Part shown: one piece after another, positions 20,766-30,633 of the stretch
How the letters are laid out: every line of letters starts with the position of its first letter
How positions within the stretch are numbered: position 1 is the first letter of the stretch
NCBI RefSeq assembly: GCF_011397635.1
Contig: NC_064753.1
Location: 26,560,322 to 26,624,321 of the forward strand
Reading direction: 5' to 3'
Source: Epinephelus fuscoguttatus
Lineage: Eukaryota > Chordata > Actinopteri > Perciformes > Serranidae
Length of the DNA stretch: 64,000 nt
Translations under genes and position numbers: made by a program
Notes under the pieces: generated by a model
What the model was told of the DNA's origin: nothing
Seen by the model: the letters and a program-made list of their open reading frames with translations, nothing else
The model's database searches: none

Positions 20766-23700
20766 CTGCACACAGAGAGACAAAGACAAAGTTTAGCATG
20801 ATTCATTTTCTCTGCTGTTCTATTGAGTCAACATTTGTTGGTATGTTTGGTATACCTGGACGGAGCCATCATGCTGCCCCGGCTGTCTCCCATTCTGCGA
20901 TTGTCAGGGTAGCCCCCAGCCTGGGAGCTTGATCCACCATGCCACTCCTTCCTCATCCCCTGATCCCTGCTGTGACGTTCCACCACAACCTGGCGGCCAG
21001 AGCTGAAGGGCTGCAGAGAAAGAAGAGATGTTAAGTTAGGAGCCAGTCTTCTATGAATTGTTAAATGTGTGTGTTTGCTACACATTTTTACTGAAACTGT
21101 TTAAACACCAGTCGTACTAAAACATGACTAAAGTTACAAGTGAAAAACTAGGATCTTGCAGCTTATAGTTCATAAGATTCGACTAACATTTCATTAGTAA
21201 AACTGGCACAGTAATACTTTAAATTTCTACAGCTGAGTAGGGATCTGAGGATTATTTTTATTACAAGTTATGTTAATTAGATAAAAACAGAAAAGCAGCA
21301 GCTCCTCACATTTGAGAGACAGGATTTGTCTTTTATCAAAACAAAAATGACAAAGATCAAAGTTGAGGATAACTGCATTTCCGTAAATCAACTTAACATC
21401 AAACAATCAATTGCACATTTTGAGCTGGCTTCCTAATTTAATTTCAAGATTTAAGATAATCTTGAGACGTTTTGTTGTTGTTGTATTTTCACACCAGGGA
21501 CCAAAGAAAAAAAACAAACAATAAAGGAAACTAAAATAGGAAATATTCACTGACGATTAAACTAAATCAAAAAAGTTTTGGATTTGGTATGGATAGGCTC
21601 ATTAAGATAATCTATTTATCTATTATACAATCTATTTATTAGCACAAATAAATTGCATTTGGTGTGAAAAGACCTTCAGTCAGAAGGTAAGCTGACCTGG
21701 TCACTCATCACCATGGGTCTCCCATCTCGCTCATTAAAGCTGCTCCTTCCACGGCTGGCCGAGGCGCCTCCCCTCATAGATGGGCCTGGACCATCTCTGC
21801 CTGATCGCTCTGCACGCATGCGCATAGGTCCTCTGCTCAACCCAGCAAGAAATTTAAAAAAGAAAAACAAATTATCTTTCACTGACTGTGAGGGGAGAAC
21901 AGTTAACTGATGATGCTTTGAGTTCAAAAACTGCATTTTTACCGCATATCTCCCTTATTGGTGTTCATGCCTCCATCGTTCTTCCATCCATGCCCTCCAT
22001 CCCTGGGTGAGCGGTTGTGCGACATGCCGGGCATTGTGGCTCTGGCTCCCATAGGGCGGTCATGCATGGGCACGGGACGCCTCTCATCTCTGTCCCTGCG
22101 GTCGGTGTCCCGGAGCTCGGTGCGCGGTGGAGGAGGTGGCTCAGGTCTGCGGACTGTTTCGAAGCTCTTGGGGTAGCGCTCAAAGCCGGAGCTCTCTCGG
22201 TGAGGAGCAGGGCGACTCTTCTTTGGCTCGGGCTCACCATCAAACCGGTTACGTCTTGCAACAAAACAAAGACCAAAATGAGATTAGTGACATCACACAA
22301 AGTTCAATTAGCAAAAAGCAGCACAAAACAGAATCTGTTAGGGAAGGAACAAAGAGCCTAAAGTACTCTGGACTGACGGAGAACACAAGCAATAGCACAG
22401 ATTCACAACTCAACATGAGCAATATCAGGATGCCTAATCTGAAGCATCTGAATGAAATTCAGACATCATTATTTCAAAATTTGGTCTTCCTATTTAAACA
22501 TGTCAAAATGCCTTCTGTGAAAAAGGCTTCTTGCAACTAATAATGTTACCACAGTGAACTACTTCAACTCTTATAGTTCAACACTTGTACCTGTCATAGG
22601 TGTTGGGCTGCTCGGCAGCAGCCTCTGGAAAACGGCCCCTCTCTCGGGGAGAGAAGTTTGAAAAGCGGTTCTGCTGCCGGTTGTAGTTTGAGCCTTGGTT
22701 CATACGGACATCAGACTCAGACTGCATCTTCTTGTTGCCATTCCAGTAGGAATCGTCTCTCCGGCTGAAACATTGAATACAACCATACCTCGTGAGTAAT
22801 GAGCTTGGATAGCTAAAGATTTATTCAATACTGTGGCAACATTTTCTATTTAAACACAACATTATGTTTGTTTAAAAATGGTTATAAAATGATTTAAATT
22901 ACACCATGTCAAACTTCTCTTAGAGCCACTATAAGCAGCAAAACAAAACCATATGACTGCAATGAATGGAAACCATGACTATTGTTTTACACAGGCAACA
23001 TTTGTCAAATAGATAAAATGCTATGCTTTCTAAGTTGGTGAACCTCTTAATGGACAAAAATTAAAATAGTGTATCTACCCGTGTTCCACTTCACGGCCCC
23101 TCTTGAGGTTGTTTCTCTTCTCCTGCTCATAACGGAGCTGCTCCTGCTGTCTACGCAGCTCCTCACGTTCACGTGCCAGGCGTTCTGCCTCTTTACGTCG
23201 TTCCTGAGAGAGGCAATATTAAAATGCAGATTAAAATTAATACTGGAGAGATGTAAATAATTTTATACAATTACAAACAGTAAGAAAAGCCAGGTGTTGA
23301 GTAGCTTTAACAACTTTTGAAAATTTTGGAGTTTTTAAAAATAAGTGGTAAATTACATGCCAACTAATTCCTGCTAATGTACACAACTGTTTATCCCCTG
23401 GACAGAAACTGTTTGACATAATCATTCATTCATTCCTGAGGTAAGCAGCTTTCCCAGAAGTCTGAAGATGTGACTGCGGGAAGGTGAATTTGTTTAAGCT
23501 CACTGTACCTGCTCTATACGGGCTCTTTCTCTCTCAAGCCTCTCTCTCTCCAAACGCTCCCTTTCCAGTTTTTGTCTTTCCATCTCAAGTCTCTGTCGTT
23601 CCCGGAGCAGGTTCTCCCGTTCTTCACGCTCCCGTAACAGGCGGACACGCTCACGTTCACGACGTTCTTGTTCAGCAATTTCACGCCGTCTTAAAACAAA

Positions 23701-26700
23701 AAATATCACTTGTATTAGAACTTTATGACTATAAATACACAATAATCAACAATAACCGTAATTAATTTGAAATTCAATAAATGTGTACGAATGTATGAAC
23801 TGTGCATTATTCAACCCTACCTGCGCAACTCCACAGCTCTACGGACACGCTCCACACGAGCCACCCGTTCACGCATCCTCTGCTCCTTCATCTTCTCAAA
23901 AGGCAGGATGTCTTTGACTTCCCCCTTGTTGGCAAACGGTCGCGGCCTGTCTCTCATCATCTCTAACTGAAGGGGAAAATACAATTTAAGTTTAAAAACG
24001 AGCTCAAAAGATAATGCATGTTAAAAGCAAATATAAAACTGTATGTCCATAACATCAAGAACTTTATACCTCTTCGGGAGGAATCAACCATTTTGGCCGC
24101 CTTTGAACATTCATGTTGACAAAGGGCTGGGGGGAGGAAAAAAAAAATACCAAAAGGAATCTTATTATATATCCTCAGATGACAAACTTTAAATAAGCTT
24201 TAAATCTATGATTAAACTTAATCAAATAGAAATAAAGGTCTTACTTTGTCAAAATACCTTCCCCTTCTGAAAGGTCTCATTTTGCCAAAATTCGAATCTC
24301 CTTTGGGATGATGTATCCCCGCCATTTTGCCTGGGCTCTTTGCCCCTAGAAAAAAAAAGGACAATAGGAATAATCAGAGAGAACAGATGTATGCTTATTG
24401 ATTAACTCAATAAGATTATCTAAATAAGACATAAAGACGAATAAAAACGTACTCCCATGCTTTCTGTCATCTTTCTTTGCAGAATCTTGCCCCGAGTTGG
24501 ATGAAACTGATTCTGAATTTCCGCTTCTGGCCTCCTGCTTCTTGGATAAATCTTTGTCCTTTTCAGACAGTTTATCCGACTTCTTGTCCTCTTTTTTGTA
24601 AGATGGCTGTGCTCTACATGCAAAGAGAACAAAATATTAAATGTGCTTTCAATCAGAGGATTAACTTTTCAACTTCTTCTGTCACCCACTTGTTAGTCTG
24701 TTTTATCCCGGTGGAAGTGCGTTTGTCACTTGATTTGCTGGAACTCGCTTTGTCCTCTGCTTCCTTCTTTGAGCTCTCCTTTTTGAAGGGATCATTTTTG
24801 GCCTAAAAATCAGCAGCAGTGAAATATGAATGACACAGGCTCACAATTTTTCCATGAATACAGAGGGCAGCATTAGAACAATCAAGGTTTCCAGAACCAT
24901 TTTGACTCTACATCTGCTTCCCAACTTACCCTTTCAACATATATCTGCTGTCCATGAAGCTCTGTACAGTCGATATGGGAGACGCACCGTGTCACCTCTG
25001 TACTGGAGGACATTGTCACCAAGCCATAACACTTTGAACCAGGACTGCGAGCATTTGTAACCACCTTGGCGCTTAGAACCTGTTGGCAACAAATTTCTGT
25101 CAACATTTTTCTACGACACTAAACAACGTTATGGCGATAGTTTCAGAAATATTCAAAATAAACAACAACTATCTCTAAAAATAGATAAACTGCACTTGTT
25201 TTTTACCTTCCCATATTTGCCAAACAGGTTCTTCAGATCAGCTGCTTTTGTGTTCGAAGACAGGCCGCTCACCCATATGTTACGAGAAGAGCTGCTGTTG
25301 CTGCTACTGCTGACGACTCCTGATAAAGATGTCGGCAGTCATTGGGTATGAAAATACTGCATCCCTAGGTTTCAAATTTCTAAGAGCATTTAACATAATT
25401 CTTACCCTTTTCATCTTTTGTAGCTTTTCCATCTCTGTCTCTTGAAGAGCTACAAAGCAAACGTTGCAACAACAAACAGGGGAAATGAGTGAAGGTAAAT
25501 AAAACCCAGTGTAAAGTGATACGCATTCATCTAGTGGAATAAAACACCACATTTTGTACTTCTCAGGACAAAAAAAAAAATCCTGTGGGCAAGGCGTGGA
25601 TCTGAACCAATGTCTCAAAGGCTTCATTGCTTTTCCAGTGGTGAGATGGGTCAGGTTGTCAGCCAATTTATTCCCTGGACCAATGAAATCTTCAGAGGTT
25701 TGTTCAACTTCACAGCGAATCATTTGACCAAAAAGGAAAAAAAAAATAACCACTGCCATCACGGGGACTAATGCTCTTTTAGAATGCCTTGTGCAGAAAC
25801 TGGAAATGGCTTTAAAACTGCCGGAAAGATCAAAGTAACAAAATAAGAGATGTTTTCTCAGCTCCTGGTTAATGTCACAATTAAACCAACTTCAAAAAAA
25901 ATAAATCAAAGTAGTAAATGGCAGGATTAGGTACATCAGTGAACATTTCCCTTATGGCAAAAAAAAATCTTGAGGCTACCCACAATGTTGCGTTCTTAGT
26001 GAGCTGGACTTGGTAGTAGTATCAAAGAACTGACATAGAAAGACAAACCTCTTTGCTTGACCTGATGCCCCAGTAGTGGAGGGGCCTTTCTTCCCAGAAT
26101 CCTTGTCTTTGTCTCCTGTTTCAGCTTTTTTCTGGGCCTCTCTGCCGTCTTTCTTCGTGGGCTCACCCCTGGATCCATCATCTTTCTTACCATCTTTGTG
26201 GCCCTCGGTCTCTTCCGCTTTCATGTCATCATCTGGGCCCGTCTCAGCAGAGGCCTCTGGCTCATCAGTGCCCTTCTCGGCCTCTGGATCTGGAAGTTTC
26301 ACATGTTTACCTGTTTCCAAGAGATCATCACCATCAACATCTAGGGTGATGGCGTCTTCATTTTGGATTGAGACCGACAGGTGATCGTCCTCAGCTTCTT
26401 TGGGGGAATTCATGGCTTCAGCCTCCATCTCAGCCAGATCGGCCTCCCCCTCTGGCTCAGCCTCCCCACCCATCTCTGGGTCGGCGTCCTCATCCACCTC
26501 TGGCTCAGCGTCTGCATCGACCTCTGGCTCAGCGTCTGCATCGACCTCTGGCTCAGCATCCACCTCAGGGTCAGCCTCCGCATCCACCTCTGGCTCAGGC
26601 TCTGAATCAGCCTCTGCCGCCACAGCTTCTGACTCTGGCTCAGCCTCAGCCAGGGCGTCAGCCTCAGGCTCAGCGAGGCTGTCCTCACAGGGTGCAGGCT

Positions 26701-29700
26701 TAGAATTTTCACGAGTACCATCATCTGTATCAGTTACATCTGAGGGATTTAACAAGGATAAACATGGCAAAACACAACTTTTAACATTGACATGTCGCAT
26801 GTTACTTGACCTAAAAAGTAGAATAGAAAGCACATTTAGTGTTAATGGTCATCGAGGGCGTAGACACCACAGGAAGACACAAAACACACACTCTTCACTG
26901 AAAACGGGGGATGATTCAGTGCTCTTCATTTCTTGACACATGTAAAGTATTTGAGTCATGATTCACACTGAACGTGCAATCCCAGATGCTTCCTGTAGTG
27001 TGGCAGATCTCCAGGTGGGAATCTTGTAGCAAAGTTCAAACGAGGAGGAACAACTCATCAGTTCATCTGTCAGTCTTTTTCCATTATGCAAAATGCATCC
27101 CCAACTGATCAGTCCATGGAACGTCATCTTAATTATAGGAAATCTTCAATTCCCTCAATATTTCTTCAATAGTCAATATCATCAATGTCTTATCAGCAGA
27201 TTTCAGAGCACTCTGAAAAATTATTTTTCATCAGCGAGTCCAACCAGCTGTAATGTGTCCAGTCAACTGTACACATCCGTGTACAAAAAGCGTGTCCTTT
27301 TGGTGGCAACAGTCTGCCCTTCCAGTCTCAGGCCATGCTGTATGTCAGATCTCTTCAGTGCACGCATCATGCTGGGGCTGCAATCGGCCGGAAGGATTAT
27401 GTGCCAGTTTCGATGGATGTCGTCTGCAAAGAATGTATGAAGTCTCTTGATCATTCACTTGCCTCCTGAATTGAGGTCTCTGCATCTTTGTTAAATGTTT
27501 GGAGGGATCTAGCATTCCTTGAGCTACCCAAATCTCATCCTCATCCACAGGCTGTCTCACTTGACAAAACCTGTAATAAGGTGTGTTATTCATGTGGCAA
27601 AGGCAGCAAAGTATTCAGACCTGCACAGGTCACTTGTCTGTCCACCAATGTTGTCGATCAAAATGTCAACAGGTAAGTGCAACGATCCTCAAGTGCTACA
27701 AGTTGTTGCTTCATCCGATTCACTGGACATAATAAAATATCAGCTTGTTTGTGAGCCTTCACTCTGTTTCCCTGGGGAATGTAGGAAGTTGAATGCCAGA
27801 GCAACAGAAATCCAGACGCAAAGAGAACTTCTCTGTAAAATATTTTGAGTAATCCACGAAAATGTGGTGACTGAGTCAAGGCAACCCACATCCAATGATT
27901 CATGTGTACCAATTACAAAAAGCTCGAGTAGGTCTTCAGAAATGTCTTCATTAAACACATCCTTGGTGCTCTTTTTAGCACATTGTGACCTAGATAGTGC
28001 AGAAGCATGAAACACCACTAGATGTGGTTTTGCATTCTAACAGGAGTTTCTTGTCATCATACATTTAAACTGTAAAGAAGAAACAACCTTGCTTTAGCAT
28101 TGGTCATTAGTGCGCCAGCATACATACCTTTTTCTGACTCATACTCTTCAGTTTCCTAAAAAAGAAAACAGTGAGATGAGCTGCCAAATATTTCAAAACA
28201 ATAGGTGCAGCAACAAAAAGTTGTTATAATTGTACAGAAATAACAAATAACTGTCGTATTTAAGTTTTTTTCCTATTAAGTAAACGCTTCTATAATATGA
28301 ATCCATGAAGCATCAATCAAATCTCACAAGAGATAGTGCTTTTAGAGGTTCTAATTTCTATCAGACAACTACAAGATGTTGCTTAAAACTAAAAGAAGAC
28401 AAATACACTGGCTATGAGTTTTCACAATAGTTTTACACAATCGCAATTAAGAAGTTTGAGCCAGTGTGAATAAAGTTTGTGGGTTTGAATTCAGTTCTTA
28501 AATGGGACTGAGAAAGGGCTGAACTAACCTGTAACAACTTCGTAAACAATATTTTCAAGCATGGTAAGTGTAACAAGTATCTTACTGCTTTGTTCATACA
28601 TCCTTTTTGCATTTTTCAGACGATGACTTCCAAACTTTTAAATAAATTCAATTTTGGCTTTAATACAAACCATTTAAAAAGGTTTTCATTATGGTGATCA
28701 GGTTCACACTCTGGTTCAAAACAATTAGCGCTAAGAGTTTATGCACAAGAACACTAAAAAGGACATTAGACAAAATGACATTAGATGTCATTTTAATGAT
28801 CACTGTGGGGGCCAAAGATAAAAAAAAAGGGACTAACTCATGAACAACATTTATGCAACAGAAATGTATGCCACAGTCACCTTGGAAAACACATCCTCTT
28901 CCCCAGTGGTGTCCGCATCTGAATCCACTTTCTTCCCTGAAAGGTGAAATATAGAAAAAATTAAAAACCTACATGAAAACTAAAAATAGAACAGAACATA
29001 CGAACTCACTTTGCCTGCCCGTCTCACTGATTAAATCAAAAGCAAAATTACCTTTGGCTTTCCCACTTTTCCGAGCTGATGAGTCAGCTGAAAGTGGGAC
29101 TTGAATGTTTTCTGCATCACCATCTTCATCCTGAAGAGCCTTAAAAAAGATTTAATAAAAACAGTTTAAAATATTTTCACCAAACACATAGTATATCCTT
29201 GTTGTTCCAGTTTCATCCATCACCAGTTGTCTAGTTAAATGAAAACGCATGCACCTGTTAAAACAGAATAACCTGTGTCTTAGTTATGATAAAAGATTAA
29301 AAAATAAATCCAATTAGTGTGAACCTAGGCCATGTTTGCCTTGTTTGTTGTTTCATCACATCACTTTTGAGAAGTGATGACCGAGTGTGTTGTTTTATGC
29401 TTCGTGGGACAGTATTCAGGTCCAGACTGTCAGTGATTAAGGCTGCATAGTCCTGGTTTACAGACTATAGATGAAGGCTCTTACTTTGCCTTCTTTTTAC
29501 TCTACCCAGAGTACATTAGCAGAAATATTTTTTATTATTTCTGACTCAAAACTGTGTTGTTTCTGTCTTCTCATGAGGCAGCCGCAGCAAAACATGATTA
29601 TATATCATAACGGGAACGTGGAATACTTTGAGGTTTCAGGTGGGTTCAAATCAAAAAGACAGGCATGGTGTAAAATCTAATATTCTCTATATAAATCGCT

Positions 29701-30525
29701 ATTACATATACAATCATTCTTAGATGTGGAATTATTATTATACATTTTAACTCTTGTCTTCCCAAAATTAAATGAACATATTGGCCATAATCTTGTGGTC
29801 CTACTACAGATGTCTAGTTTTAGTCAATCATGTATGTAACCTTAAATTGTTGAAAAACTGAACTAATCGATTTAGAGTCAATAAAATGAAATTTGATATT
29901 TAAGATCCAATATAATGTTATAACTATTTTTAACCCCAAAATATAACCAATCTAATTTCAAAACACAGATCTGATCTTAGTTGTGAACTAACTTGACATA
30001 GCATCCCTGTTGTTTCGGGGCATAGGGAGCCTACAGAGGCCTTCCATGTCTGTTTTGCTCCCGTTCATTTAACGTTACAGAATCATGTTCTCTCGCTTAT
30101 CACACTAGCTCGAGTAGCTAACACTTCACTTTTTCCAACAGGTGTAACGTTAGCGTTATGAGTACAGGGTAAGCAGTTGACCCAGGGTATAGTTAATTAA
30201 AGCTAAATACAACCAGCGGGTATTTCGACAGTTAAACTGACCACAGTAAACACCACACAGATATTTAACAGATAACCTAGCAGCAAACACAACCGTCACA
30301 ACGCTAGCTGACGTTAGCATTAGCAACTCGGCAACGCATTTCCCAGCTCGGTCACCCCTCCTTGCAAGTATTTGCTTCCTTTTAAGTTACCTGTCTCAGT
30401 CTTGCAACAAGAACGCTCTTTACACCAGAAGTGTCCAAATTCCTTCGTTTGAGCTCGGATTTAAGATCAACAACTCTTAATTCGGATATTTTCTTCGACT
30501 CCGTGGAAATGGCACCCGTCGCCAT
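20654..30525 (-). CDS. sltm: SLTM, SAFB-like transcription modulator, complete (20 coding exons)
   Basis: Nuclear RNA- and chromatin-associated protein of the SAFB family, known in mammals as a general transcription inhibitor. Twenty exons join in phase to 3,078 bases, 1,025 residues plus stop (human about 1,034). In order: SAP DNA-binding domain near residues 12-46 ([16 protein letters not shown]), acidic region about 100-290, RRM about 361-435 (NIWVSGL as RNP2, KCYGLVTM as RNP1), Lys/Ser-rich linker, Arg/Glu-rich coiled coil about 600-730, an Arg/Gly/Pro-rich tail and the C-terminal signature [11 protein letters not shown] then [18 protein letters not shown] and the [18 protein letters not shown] block favour SLTM over SAFB. 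It is tail-to-tail with mindy2 and head-to-head with rnf111. Start chosen at the first ATG, in an AAAATGGCG context. Confidence 0.95.
20856..21010 (-). CDS. sltm: sltm exon 19
   Basis: [20 protein letters not shown], then [10 protein letters not shown] and [15 protein letters not shown], matching VVERHGRD, RKEWHG and RRMGDGR of mammalian SLTM. Confidence 0.94.
21697..21832 (-). CDS. sltm: sltm exon 18
   Basis: [19 protein letters not shown], then [20 protein letters not shown]. The acceptor is a tandem GAGCAG; the upstream choice (exon start 21835) would add one Arg. Ends in phase 0 at SDQ. Confidence 0.9.
21943..22254 (-). CDS. sltm: sltm exon 17
   Basis: 312 bases: [60 protein letters not shown] and [20 protein letters not shown]. 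Arg/Pro-rich tail of the SAFB family. Confidence 0.93.
22591..22764 (-). CDS. sltm: sltm exon 16
   Basis: [20 protein letters not shown], then [20 protein letters not shown], closely following the mammalian order ([22 protein letters not shown]). Confidence 0.94.
23079..23203 (-). CDS. sltm: sltm exon 15: end of coiled coil
   Basis: [20 protein letters not shown], then [20 protein letters not shown], ending GG before gtagat. Confidence 0.95.
23509..23689 (-). CDS. sltm: sltm exon 14: Arg/Glu-rich coiled coil
   Basis: 60 codons of charged helix: [20 protein letters not shown] through [15 protein letters not shown]. Near-identical in SAFB family members. Confidence 0.95.
23821..23966 (-). CDS. 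sltm: sltm exon 13
   Basis: [20 protein letters not shown], then [20 protein letters not shown], the conserved entry to the Arg/Glu-rich coiled coil. Confidence 0.92.
24070..24126 (-). CDS. sltm: sltm exon 12, in-frame 57-bp exon
   Basis: 19 codons ([19 protein letters not shown]), phase 0 at both ends, so it can be skipped without a frameshift. I do not recall this block in mammalian SLTM. Confidence 0.82.
24245..24345 (-). CDS. sltm: sltm exon 11
   Basis: Encodes [19 protein letters not shown] and [11 protein letters not shown]. The KSPGK and RRGRY elements recur in mammalian SLTM. Ends in phase 0 at gtaaga. Confidence 0.87.
24453..24613 (-). CDS. sltm: sltm exon 10
   Basis: Charged linker with [20 protein letters not shown] and [18 protein letters not shown], ending KHG plus one base before gtacgt. 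Confidence 0.87.
24690..24802 (-). CDS. sltm: sltm exon 9
   Basis: Lys/Ser-rich linker beginning [18 protein letters not shown] and ending IKQTN plus two bases before gtgggt. Confidence 0.88.
24930..25079 (-). CDS. sltm: sltm exon 8: RRM, second half
   Basis: 50 codons, phase 0 at both ends: [20 protein letters not shown], then [12 protein letters not shown] and [12 protein letters not shown]. The RNP1 motif is KCYGLVTM. Confidence 0.95.
25207..25319 (-). CDS. sltm: sltm exon 7: RRM, first half
   Basis: A Ser-rich leader, then [18 protein letters not shown] and NLFGKYGK, almost identical to mammalian SLTM. The RNP2 motif is NIWVSGL. Ends in phase 0. Confidence 0.95.
25406..25449 (-). CDS. 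sltm: sltm exon 6
   Basis: 44 bases encoding [14 protein letters not shown] between ctttgtag and gtaaga, joining the GASGQAKS sequence to the RRM. Confidence 0.88.
25450..26048 (-). other. sltm: sltm intron 5
   Basis: No exon beyond those listed. The open frame that runs through 25304-25762 is exon 6 read in the wrong frame plus intron. Confidence 0.7.
26049..26739 (-). CDS. sltm: sltm exon 5: acidic region with tandem EPEVDADA repeats
   Basis: The largest exon, 691 bases. After [12 protein letters not shown] it holds an acidic repeat array of [12 protein letters not shown] units (codons within 26460-26640), then the conserved block [38 protein letters not shown] and [12 protein letters not shown]. 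The conserved blocks match mammalian SLTM closely; the repeat array does not, as I remember that protein. Confidence 0.93.
26740..28127 (-). other. sltm: sltm intron 4 with an unexplained coding-like stretch
   Basis: On the minus strand, 27740-28018 and 27345-27593 have fairly long open frames with unbiased composition, for example [19 protein letters not shown] and [18 protein letters not shown] recognise no family. It may be a decayed element or retrocopy, or chance. Confidence 0.35.
28128..28155 (-). CDS. sltm: sltm exon 4, 28-bp micro-exon
   Basis: Encodes ETEEYESEK plus one base between ttttttag and gtatgt. It is needed to keep phase between exons 3 and 5 as assigned. Very small but with strong splice sites. 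Confidence 0.8.
28881..28936 (-). CDS. sltm: sltm exon 3
   Basis: 56 bases; two bases complete a Gly codon, then [18 protein letters not shown], ending in phase 0 before gtgact. Acidic and low in conservation; supported by phase and splice sites. Confidence 0.85.
29052..29139 (-). CDS. sltm: sltm exon 2
   Basis: Enters in phase 0 after tttttaag and leaves one base before gtaatt. [20 protein letters not shown] continues the family pattern after the SAP domain. Confidence 0.9.
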
Positions 30526-30600
30526 TTTACCTCAAGATTATAGATTTTAGCGCACGCGCAGATCTAATTTTGCCCAGCTTCTTCTTCGTTGTCTTTATTT
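30300..30600 (-). promoter_or_regulatory. sltm promoter region with NRF-1-like and YY1-like motifs
   Basis: A CpG-richer stretch around the first exon, with no obvious TATA box. AGCGCACGCGCA at 30549-30560 matches the NRF-1 palindrome except for its first base. The minus-strand start codon sits in AAAATGGCGAC, a YY1-type element often found at start codons of CpG-type genes. Motif calls are by eye. Confidence 0.5.
30391..30525 (-). CDS. sltm: sltm exon 1: start codon and SAP domain
   Basis: ATG at 30525-30523, then 45 codons to the donor agacag|gtaact, phase 0. It encodes [19 protein letters not shown] and [12 protein letters not shown], the helix-extended-helix SAP fold. Confidence 0.95.
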
Positions 30601-30621
30601 GTCGTCACTAAATGATGCATC

Positions 30622-30633
30622 GCCACCTACTGT
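30622..30633. promoter_or_regulatory. Candidate CTCF motif
   Basis: GCCACCTACTGT matches the reverse CTCF core GCCMYCTRSTGG at 11 of 12 positions. It sits about 100 bases upstream of the sltm start. Confidence 0.35.

Larger units (their letters stand above)
28156..30390 (-). other. sltm: sltm introns 1-3
   Basis: AT-rich introns around the small exons 2 to 4. The segment near the first exon (30000-30390) becomes richer in CpG towards the promoter. No RNA gene or clear repeat is recognised. Confidence 0.6.

Noticed and set aside
25304..25762. Open frame of 152 codons on the minus strand
   Set aside because: It joins sltm exon 6 in the wrong frame to intron sequence on both sides; the correct exon is only 44 bases.
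26400..26936. Open frame of 178 codons on the + strand rich in Ser, Ala and Gly
   Set aside because: It is antisense to the acidic repeat array of sltm exon 5; its repeats are the mirror of EPEVDADA codons.
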